DNA of 64,000 bases from Nemania diffusa (taxonomy: Eukaryota > Ascomycota > Sordariomycetes > Xylariales > Xylariaceae). The stretch lies in assembly GCA_038501195.1 (NCBI GenBank), contig JBBPUQ010000004.1, positions 1,550,001 through 1,614,000 of the forward strand, read 5' to 3'. Below, piece by piece: positions 55,450 to 64,000 of this stretch (position 1 is the first letter of the stretch; every line of letters starts with the position of its first letter). The notes below the pieces were generated by a model. That model ran no database searches. It worked only from the letters and a program-made list of their open reading frames with translations, and was not told where the DNA came from. Position numbers and translations under genes: made by a program.

Positions 55450-56696
55450 GTAGACTGGGTTGGGTGCCTAGCATATCATAGACGTTTGAGGCGTTGGACT
55501 TCCCGTACACTAGCGGTTGCATAGGCTCTGTCTGGAATCCTTCGTCTGTCCCTGGCCTATATTTCGAGACGATCTTTTCCGCTGTGGAATAGAGATACAT
55601 AGATATGTAGAAGATACTGCACAGTGGTGTACTGTAGAGTCGAGGAGCGGCTCAGCTTGCCGCCTCTAGCTTGGACCACTTCGTCGGGTTGTGCTAGCTG
55701 GTAGCGGTTGGGCCGGTGATTGAAATGGAAAAGTAATTTGGCTGGAGCCGATCACTTGCTATAATCGGCACTCATAGTGCATTTCTTAGCCCCGGCTAGA
55801 TTGATGTAGCCACTCTGAGAACTCAGCTTCAAGGGTCTGTTTAGGATCGTGGTTGTAGTGGAGCGTAGAAAGTGTACCACGATGGACTTTCACTGGTACG
55901 TGATTGAGTGTGCGTCACAAACTGTCACAATTCGCCTAATCTACAAGTGGAAATGGTGTAGGCACGGTTAGGTCCAACAATGAGCATTTTTCTCCATTGT
56001 CTGGTCTACGTGCTTTCTGTTTCTGCGGCGAATGGCGTGCTGCTATTTAAGAAATATCTATTAATTTTAGAATATATGATCGAGGAATTGCAAAGAGAGA
56101 TATAAACGACATTTGAGTCCTACCTGTTTGCTGCCATGCTTCTAAATACCATATATCCATTCTCAGAAACTTAGCATTTCAGCTCACACTTCGCCTACAC
56201 CTTCTAATGGAAGGTTAACCTAACACTTAGAATATGTGATATGCGTCGGTATTTCTTCGAACTAGCTACCTACCTAGTAAAAGGGAAAGAGAAGCGAGGT
56301 GAATGAGAACCGATAATAGTATAGTAACTAGCATCATCTAGGATTATTAAATTAACACAGGTTCCCGGGGGACAACGCTAGAGTGTAGGCCATGAGTGTA
56401 GCAGCAAACTGACATGGTAAACATGAGCTAAGTATCATTAGTACAGATCCTTCAAACAAAACATATACTTTACGTCAAGTCTAATCGACCCAAACGAATG
56501 GAACACCCATGCGCTACTAATGGGGAGATTTAATAGTTACTTAAATTCCTGCTGGGAAGTGAGTTCGATGAGAGGTGGTGTTCTGCATCATTCAGTCCAA
56601 TACCATGCTTATGTCGTAGATGCCTATGTCATCAAAGGGAAGAGTCAAGGCCGGACGAATCAATCAATACGCCCTGGGCCGATATGAGCCGAGAAG
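55450..56696. other. Intergenic region, no gene seen
   Basis: 1.25 kb, A/T-rich with TACCTACCTAG at about 56266. No open frame of interest and no RNA gene recognised. It holds the 3' end of the deaminase gene and the promoter of the receptor-like gene. Confidence 0.6.
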
Positions 56697-58135
56697 ATGG
56701 ATGACCTTCCACAAACGGTGTTCGTCACCTCTATCGTCTTGATAGGGGTGACAACACTAGCTATCGGTATAAGGCTTTGGGACCGGTTTGGTATAGATCA
56801 AGTTCATGGATGGGACGACTGTTAGTTTTGCTGCATCATCTCTCGACGACCAGTTTCGTAACTCTAACAATTTCATTAGGCTTGGTGTTCTTAAGTTGGA
56901 TATTTTCCTTGGCTATATGTTCAACAGTTGCGGCGTGTAAGTTCAAAGAGCTCCCAATCTTGGATGTAAACTCACTTTTCTAGTAACAAACTACGGACTT
57001 GGTACTCACCACGATGACGTTTCTCGTCAAGATTACGAGATGTTCCTAAAGGTATTGATACCCGCAGTTCGTCGACCTATAGCCGTGACTAAAATTAAGC
57101 TCAGTTGCAAATTGTCGCCTCAATTAGTTATAGCATAGGCATCACTTCTGCCAAAGCCTCATTCGCCATCCTCTATGTGAGGCTCTTCCCTGTCCGACGC
57201 CTCGTTATACTGAATATAATCGTCGTCGTTTTCCTACTATTTCAAGCGATCGAGGAAAGCCTCATCGTCCCTTTGAGATGTAGACCGATCAGAAAGTCAT
57301 GGATTCCTGATTTAGAAGGCCATTGCTTTGATTTACATCCCCTCTGGTACTCCACGGTAGGCGACATCTAGACGAAGTTACCGGCCAGTACTGACGGTAT
57401 ATCATAATTTAGTTCGCGTTCAATTTCGCCACAGATGTCATACTTTTCTTGCAACCAATTTTAGTCGCAAGGAGACTCCAGATGTCAGCTCTCAAGAGAT
57501 TTGAACTTGCTGCGATGTTCTCATTGGGATTCCTGTAAGTTAGAAATAGCAGCCTTCTGAGTACCTATACTAAACTGCTATTCAAGCGTAACGGGAATGG
57601 GATTCATACGACTTAAATATGTTATTACCATCGGCATGGATGATACCTGTGAGTTTGTCAATTTCTGTGAACGCCCTTACAACACAGGCATAACTGACAA
57701 GGCACGAAAGATGAACTTGCAGAAGCTCTATTATGGTCAGCAGCTGAGATCTGCTCACTGGTTACCTGCGCCTGTGTCCCTTCATTCCGACGTGTTGCTT
57801 TAAGGATTCCTCGGGTGAAAGCAACATTTGGCCTATCATCAGGACAAGGCTCGGGGGCATGCTTCGTACAGCAAGGTGGTCCCATCCCGCTACAGCACCG
57901 AAATCGAACAAAATACATCCGGTCGGCGCATACCATGGTCAACAGCACGAATCTTTTCCCACCAACGACTCAAACCACAGCGACAGCGTTGGGAACAACC
58001 GATCCTCGTCTGGGGGATTTCTTCCCAAATAAGGTAGACACAAGCGGTGCAATCATAGTAACTAGAGAGGTTGTGCATAGTATTAAATCGTGTAAGGAAG
58101 ATAGTTCAGCGTGTACAGTTAATGAGATGATATGA
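56697..58135 (+). CDS. PTH11-like / rhodopsin-fold integral membrane protein
   Basis: Seven exons give 372 residues: 56697-56820, 56880-56936, 56984-57051, 57105-57356, 57413-57534, 57587-57648 and 57702-58135. All joins are in frame, with introns of 47-59 bp. The protein shows the seven-helix fungal rhodopsin-like fold of the PTH11 group: helix 1 FVTSIVLIGVTTLAIGIRLW, then the family signature DRFGIDQVHGWDD. The usual NYGLGTHHDDVS loop follows, then LQIVASISYSIGITSAKASF, FAFNFATDVILFLQPILVARRL and ALLWSAAEICSLVTCACVPSF. The ~100-residue tail is cytosolic, Ser/Thr-rich. No CFEM cysteine domain is present. The relatives include Magnaporthe Pth11, a surface-sensing receptor; most are uncharacterised. 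The join between exons 6 and 7 uses a CAAG acceptor chosen because the nearer CAG acceptor leaves the family frame. Confidence 0.82.
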
Positions 58136-58738
58136 AGGTAGATTTTCCTTAAATAGGGGAGAACATATCCATATATGTCTTGAATATTTTGCTTATGTCG
58201 CGATTTGTATTTTAGTAACTATACTTACACCATCGAAGTCAATGGACTAATGAGGAGCCTATAGATATTTTGAAAACTTAAAATTGATTCTTGATCAATT
58301 GTACTACGGCTTTGGGTTCCGAAAATAGGTAGATTAGGTAGGAGGTAGCTGGACTCCAAGCCGGGATGAGTGGGGCACCTGAATGGCTTATATAGGGATG
58401 CAACTAAGCCGTAGAAGATCGGAAATAGATATTGATATAAGAAGAACAGTCTACGGACAGATGCAGACCCCACGCAATTATGCATGATGTCGATCCGCTA
58501 CCTAGGTATTTACTTACATATATCTATTTACCTACCTAAGACTTAAGTGTTACAGATACGTAAGTCTCCAACGTCCGCCAGCAACACATCGCATCACCAT
58601 AAGTCACCTCACAACAGACAGAAACAAATTACGAGCAATACAATACAAGCGACGGGAAACTAAAGTACGCCACTAATCTGCGTGATGGTATAAGCCCCGA
58701 TACCCAGACGGCTGCACCGGCGCCCCCCAGACGTTACG
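58136..58738. promoter_or_regulatory. sec6 promoter region
   Basis: About 600 bp with TACCTAGGTA-type words at 58498-58545 and a purine/CA-rich leader before the ATG. No gene is seen. Confidence 0.5.
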
Positions 58739-60994
58739 ATGGATGCTCCACCAGTCAAGCTGTCGGAGCTTCTCCGACACCCCGACGAGCTCGACAGGAT
58801 TGGAGCACTAAAGCTAGAATTCACGCGAAAGAAAGCAGCGGTAGATTCGCAGCTTCGGGGTGGATTACGCGATCAATTAGAGACTACCCAGGCAGGCATG
58901 AATGGCCTCACCGATGGCCAGAAGACGGTACAAGCCATTCGAGACGAGATGATGAAGATCGACACCCTGTGTTCCGAGTCCCAGAACATGATCAAGGATT
59001 TCGCCAGTATAAATATTGTCTCACAAGCCCATAGAAACTTCGGCGCCGTTGAGACCATGGTCGACAACCTTCAGACCTTCAACGATCGATTGAACAGAAT
59101 TGAGATGATGTTAAGAGAGGATGCGCAGGACACAAAGAACATGCCGAACCTTCTACGAGTGCATTACGAACTTACACGATTAAGGAATATACGAGACGAC
59201 GCGATGGAGCAGATACAGCGAGCCGAGGACCCGAGTTTACAAGCTACACTAGAAGACTATTTCTCGAGATTAGACGACGCAATTGAATGGTTCGACCACC
59301 ATTTTGACTTGATTGCGCTAGACATTATCAATCTAGTTTGTGACGGCGATGATGGTATCGTCGTGCGCCTTGCCATTCTTATTGAGGCTGAGGAAAAGAG
59401 CGATCAGAGAGTAGAGGCGCTTCAAGAAGCGCTGAAGGACCATAAGGAGATGGCAACACGTTTCCAGAGCATAACTGATGGCGCCAAGAAAGTCAGAGGC
59501 TACAAGGAGAGGTTCTTGAAGGCTATAAGAGTAACATGTGAGGAGAGGTTAGCCGAGGCCAGAGAAAAGTTCCTTGAGGATTCCACGAAGTTGGCAGACT
59601 CGATGAAGTGGTACTTCAACTACCTGAATGCTGTTAGGCAAGGAATGGTGCATTTAATGCCTAAAAAATGGAAGATCGTCAAGACTTTCGGCGACATCTA
59701 TCACCAACTTATGCATGACCTCTTGATCGGTCTGATAGAAGATCCGGAGACAAGCTCAGCACACACACTAGAGATCATCAATTGGCCCGAAAAATATTAC
59801 AAGAAAATGAGGAAACTCGGATTCGTAGAGAGCGATCTGAGACCACACGTGGTTGACAATCGGGAACAAGAACTTGTCAAAGATTTCCGACAACTCATCA
59901 TCAAGTTTCTTGACGAATGGATCGAGCGGATTTTCGCCCAGGAAAGACGCGATTTTGCAGATCGGAACGTGGAGGGTTCGAATCTAGATATGGATGAGTA
60001 TGGTTACTTCCGTACTAGAAACTTGGTTGACATGTGGCGTATGCTTCGGGAGCAGATTGATGTTGCAGGGAACTCGCAGAGAACAGATGTCGCAGAGGGT
60101 GTTATTGATACTATGTTTCTCCGACTTCGTGCCCGACAGCAAACTTTTCAGAAGATGCTCGAAGATGAAGCAACCAAATACGAGGCAGAGAGAGAATCCG
60201 AATTAGAGGGGTTTCAAGCCCTCCAAGACTGGCTTGTTGCTACGGCTAATGATCAAATGGCCTGCATAGACGACAACGAAGATGATGGTCGGTTCGCGTA
60301 TCTTTCTAGCTTCAAGCAGAAATTCGAGCCTTTTGTCACGCCACAGTATATGGAGCACGCAGAATCCGAGATGAACTTACTACGAGACGGCTATGTTGAC
60401 TTGAGCACATGGTGCATCAATAAATTTGCGAGGCTAGTTATATCGGTGGATTTTAAAACGGTAATCACTACTTTCTTCACGCCCCGGTGGTATGAGACGA
60501 TGGCCATGAAACAGATGATTGTGACGTTCGAGGAGTACGTCAGCGATTACCAACAGGTGCTCCATCACTCGCTCGTGGACATATTCGTCGAGATCTTCGC
60601 CGACGAGCTATTGGTCCAGTACTTAATGTGCGTGCGCAACAAGGGCGCCAAGTTCAAGCGCACCGACCCTTTCCAGGACAAGATCTTCAACGATATCTCG
60701 ACGGCCTTCGAGTTTTTCCGTGCTCTCCCCAACCCAGACGTCAGCAACGCCATCACGCAGACCTGGCGCGTCACTGAGTACTTCCTGCAGCTGCTCACAG
60801 CTGAGAAGGACGCGCTCCCGGACGTGTTCCAAGGCTTTAAGTCACGATATTGGGACTTGCAGATCACATGGGTCGAGGCGGTGCTTAGGTCGCGCGATGA
60901 TTTTGAACGCAGTATGTTAAACGCAGTCAAGGCTCGAGCGGCGCAGATGGATGTTGTCAGAGGACCAGAGACAATAATGGGAAAGGTCAAGTGA
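58739..60994 (+). CDS. sec6: Exocyst complex subunit Sec6
   Basis: A single exon of 751 residues from the ATG at 58739. The sequence is helical throughout, with an N-terminal coiled coil (~20-130; LGG-like GLRDQLETTQAGMNGLTD, then NLQTFNDRLNRIEMM). The Sec6 body follows, with DLIALDIINLVCDGDDGIVV, YYKKMRKLGFVESDLRPHVV, WRMLREQIDVAGNSQRTDVA and the C-terminal TFEEYVSDYQQVLHHSLVDI ... WDLQITWVEAVLRSRDDFER. Sec6 is one of eight exocyst subunits tethering secretory vesicles at the plasma membrane, at hyphal tips and septa in filamentous fungi. Length and domain order match the family and no defect is seen. Confidence 0.95.
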   Translation: MDAPPVKLSELLRHPDELDRIGALKLEFTRKKAAVDSQLRGGLRDQLETTQAGMNGLTDGQKTVQAIRDEMMKIDTLCSESQNMIKDFASINIVSQAHRNFGAVETMVDNLQTFNDRLNRIEMMLREDAQDTKNMPNLLRVHYELTRLRNIRDDAMEQIQRAEDPSLQATLEDYFSRLDDAIEWFDHHFDLIALDIINLVCDGDDGIVVRLAILIEAEEKSDQRVEALQEALKDHKEMATRFQSITDGAKKVRGYKERFLKAIRVTCEERLAEAREKFLEDSTKLADSMKWYFNYLNAVRQGMVHLMPKKWKIVKTFGDIYHQLMHDLLIGLIEDPETSSAHTLEIINWPEKYYKKMRKLGFVESDLRPHVVDNREQELVKDFRQLIIKFLDEWIERIFAQERRDFADRNVEGSNLDMDEYGYFRTRNLVDMWRMLREQIDVAGNSQRTDVAEGVIDTMFLRLRARQQTFQKMLEDEATKYEAERESELEGFQALQDWLVATANDQMACIDDNEDDGRFAYLSSFKQKFEPFVTPQYMEHAESEMNLLRDGYVDLSTWCINKFARLVISVDFKTVITTFFTPRWYETMAMKQMIVTFEEYVSDYQQVLHHSLVDIFVEIFADELLVQYLMCVRNKGAKFKRTDPFQDKIFNDISTAFEFFRALPNPDVSNAITQTWRVTEYFLQLLTAEKDALPDVFQGFKSRYWDLQITWVEAVLRSRDDFERSMLNAVKARAAQMDVVRGPETIMGKVK

Positions 60995-63900
60995 AGACTC
61001 TGTAACTGCATGTATATTGTTAACTGCCTAGTAAGCTATGTCATTGATGATACCTTGCATAATTATGCTTCCTATGAAGATATGCCCATTAAGCTATTCA
61101 ACACGTACCCGTTTTACTAGTCTGAGTACATCATACCACCCTTACGTTGATTTTTATCTCCAAAAGTGCCACCCTAGGCAATTTCCCGAGGCTATCAGAC
61201 TTGAGGAGTGACAAGGCAGAGTTAGATATCTGAAGAAAACGCTGCGACACGTCAGCATTTGACCCCCATGCAGCTTTATCTTGCTTCGCAAATTTGTCCT
61301 ATAATAGGTAGGTTGATATAAGTAGTTATATCATTGTCGTACCAGGCCGTTGAGTTGGTATGATTGGTTGATCCTCATTCAATGCATAGTAGGTTTTCAT
61401 CTCCAACTTTAGAATGACGTGCAGGTTTTCACAATCTACATATGGTAAGCTTCGTATTGAACATCTCCGTCGATTGGGCGTGCATATAGTGTAGTTGGAT
61501 TGGACTTATGACACGATGCTGAACAATCAATTTCGCACAAAGGGTGACGTTCTAGTCCTTTCTTCATATACCTACTACAACATATGATGCTACCGTTATC
61601 ATAGCATCGGAAGCCCGAGGTAATAGGTGACGTGGGACACGGGTTTCCCTGCCGTTTGACGATGCTTGGTCATCCTTTGGTGTTTCCCCAGAATGCTATA
61701 ACGAATTATGGCGATGTAAAGGGCTGAGGTTCATGTTGTGTACCAGGGCAAATATGCACCATCGAATGTCCGACACCAGAATTTCTTGGCCGTGGAGAAA
61801 TTGTGTGCAACGAATTGCCTCGATGGTATAGCGTTCACAATCTGTCTACGATCCCGCGTGGCGTTTTTAGTTAGACCCTGTTGTGCGAGGGTCATCTGAG
61901 CCTAACTCGACTAAGATCCCTCCCCCTTTGATGCCCTACAGATGCCGTCTCATTGTGAGCACAGGCTGATGAGGATTGAAATTCTACATTTCAAGCCATC
62001 GGAACGAAGGTACCCCGTCTTTCATACCCCTGCAGTAGAGGTCTGTGGTCATGCGCTCCCCGGCTAAGTTAGACACATATATCTAGATGGGAATTCTCCG
62101 ATTCAATGGACCAGGGATAGTGATGAAACGGGTTGTTGGAGACGACCGAAACCGACCGGTTTTCCTGATATGTGTGAAAATTCGGTTAGTACAATCCAAC
62201 CTCTTAATCGGGCAGCGTTCGTAGATCGAGACACGAATGTGGCAAAAGTTGTACAGCAGAAAAGGCCATTCAATATATGAAATCCAGACACGGCTAGCTT
62301 CAGAGTACGAAAGCACATCGCGCAAGCAGCACAAGCGTGTGAAGCTTTCATAACAAGCCTTACGTATAGTATAGTCCGTATGCCGCCGAGGGTGTGCCCG
62401 AAAATGTAACATGCATGCCGTAGAAGAAACAATCTGCCGTGCTAGTTCACCGGGTATCTGTAAGGCTGCCGGCATGCCGAACTACTCTAACCTTACAGAA
62501 TAGTGGCTCTCTTAAGCCGGAATGTCTGTGTTGCTAGCTTGGTGACAAGGGATCGACAATGGCACCAAGAACCCCAGAATCAAGTGTCCCGAGGTCCCGA
62601 TGCACCTGCTTAGGATAGTCTTTCTAGAAGATGTCTTGGATTCCATTTCATAGGTTGGCATTGTAACGGTATACATGCAATCGTAGATGACTGGACCCGG
62701 CGTCTAGGACCAGACTTGGCAACGAAGCTTGGCCTATCGACTTTTCATATATCTACCGATGGGTTAGGTCGGTCATAGACACGGGATATATACCAAGTCT
62801 TCTCTAAACGGGAGGTCGGTGCAACAAACCTGCAGGTGCATGTGAGCCAAGAGCTTTCTATATAACGGAGCCGCATGTCATAGAGCCTTGGCTTGATCAG
62901 GATAACGTCCAGCTAATGTTGTTAGCATCGAGAAGGAATACATAACAGAAAGCAGCGGCGTTGGATAGCAGAAGGAGCAAATACCACCTACCTAGGTAGG
63001 TAGGCAGTTAGGTAGGTCAGATAAACGCGTGGGAGCGTGGCGGCCACTTTGGAGGTTGAAGCGCCTTGGGATTTGAACAGGTTTCTAGTCGCGTCCGGAG
63101 GAGCGAGCTTGATGTGGTTAGAGAGCTGAGGGCTTGACGAATGGAATAATGGGACTGTCAGCACGTACTCGCTCGTTGGCGTAAAGCCCAGCCTGAAAAA
63201 ATGTCCAACGATTATGCATCAATTGCGACTGTCAGGTGCCCCAGATTACCTACCAGATCCAAGCCGAAACATCTCCACTGTTGGCCCCCAACGTTGGTTT
63301 GCTCGTCTTGATACAGAATACAAGTTTCCCCTCGGCTCACTTGCACCGGTATCCTACGTTAGGTTAGGTTAGGTTAGGTTATGTTAGGGTAGTACATACC
63401 TACTATTAGTTAGGTCCTTAAAGATACCTAAGGTGCCTACTGACTTACCTACAGCCCTGCCTGCTTAGCAGGTACCTACTTACATAGCTAAGTTACTTCT
63501 TGCCTATGTGTTATTAGCGAGGTCATCCATCACTCCGGCAAAAATCTTTCAGATGCTTCCAGGTCTTCCTTTCCGATAGCCCGGCTTTGTTCTGCTGACG
63601 CAGCGTAGTGCATAGAATGCCCCTCTACTAAGGGATAGTAGGTAGGTAATAATTACCTACCACATGGAGGGAGGCCCCCTTCGTCAGGAATCTTAGATAC
63701 CTACCTTACGGGCCTATCTATCTAGTAGTATATACCTATAGGCGGCTTTCCGTTTTTTTACCTTTACCCACTCCTTTCTCCAATCTCTGTCCTTTTCCGC
63801 ACTTCGTCGTCGCCGCTTAGATAGGTAGAAGAAGTACCTCCTCGTTATTTTTTTATTATTACCTACCTACCTATCCACCTCCCACCATCGTCAACACCTC

Positions 63901-64000
63901 TGCCGTCATCTGCATTCTACAATCTACCTAACCATCTGCAATCCGCAATCCGCAGCCCACATCCCGCATCCCGCAATCTGCTCCTGCGCGTCACCGCGTG
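60995..64000. other. 3-kb terminal region without a supported gene
   Basis: The left part is the sec6 3' end. Minus-strand frames of up to 130 codons near 62.1-62.5 kb lack recognisable domains and overlap each other, so they are not called. From 62985 on the sequence is rich in TAGGTA/TACCTA words, includes a GTTAG tandem, and ends in a pyrimidine-rich stretch with repeated ATCCGCA/ATCCCGCA words (about 63938-63978). That looks like the promoter or leader of a gene beginning beyond the window on the plus strand. Confidence 0.5.
63358..63377 (+). repeat. (GTTAG)4 tandem pentamer
   Basis: Four perfect GTTAG units are followed by variant units ending in TTAGGG. This is a microsatellite; it is not a telomere, as the normal fungal hexamer TTAGGG is not tandemly repeated here. 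Confidence 0.85.

Noticed and set aside
57649..57803. Frameshift or pseudogene reading of the PTH11-like gene 3' end
   Set aside because: An alternative acceptor at 57701 restores the family sequence through helix 7, so an intact spliced gene is the simpler explanation.
62083..62475. 130- and 109-codon overlapping minus-strand frames
   Set aside because: No recognisable domain, mutual overlap in different frames, and no supporting splice structure.
63061..63082. GGGATTTGAACA, the complement of a tRNA B box
   Set aside because: No A box at the required distance on the minus strand.

Overview
The window is nuclear DNA of a filamentous ascomycete (Pezizomycotina, most likely a Sordariomycete). 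The evidence is the gene set (septation-network scaffold Cdc11, Hsf1, Snt1, Sec6, a GH93-type secreted arabinanase, an OTT_1508-like deaminase and a PTH11-like receptor), short introns of about 47-124 bp with GTNNGT donors and CTRAC-type branch sites, and intergenic stretches rich in TAGGTA/TACCTA words. Genus cannot be fixed from what I can see. Exon structures were rebuilt by hand. All spliced models given are frame-consistent, but none has been checked against transcripts.

Layout, left to right. 0-9.6 kb: a large unnamed protein (minus) diverging from the Cdc11/Nud1-like scaffold of the septation initiation network (plus). 12.1-14.9 kb: V-ATPase subunit a in five exons. 16.1-19.5 kb: a large unnamed low-complexity protein. 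20.0-21.1 kb: a secreted GH93-like beta-propeller enzyme (minus). 21.1-25.3 kb: a gene-poor stretch with scattered short open frames. 25.3-28.9 kb: a single-pass membrane glycoprotein-like gene and an unnamed two-TM protein. 29.6-35.8 kb: the Snt1-like SANT co-repressor (Set3 complex). 37.6-38.8 kb: an unnamed three-exon gene beside a 16-bp minisatellite. 39.7-43.2 kb: deoxyhypusine synthase and the spliceosomal cyclophilin Cwc27, divergent. 45.3-47.7 kb: heat shock factor. 48.6-58.1 kb: a more accessory block of a six-TM protein, a TfdA-type dioxygenase, the deaminase and the PTH11-like receptor. 58.7-61.0 kb: exocyst Sec6. 61-64 kb: no gene seen.

Most recognised genes are single-copy housekeeping genes: cytokinesis, vacuolar acidification, chromatin repression, eIF5A hypusination, splicing, heat shock and exocytosis. 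They share no pathway and there is no operon-like logic. The genes most likely to be lineage-variable are GC-rich islands (20.0-21.1, 27.8-28.9, 52.1-52.7 and 54.9-55.4 kb). I found no rRNA, convincing tRNA, CRISPR array or intact transposon. The best candidates for follow-up are the deaminase gene and its neighbours, the retention-tolerant intron in the Snt1 gene, and the dispersed TAGGTA/TACCTA islands.
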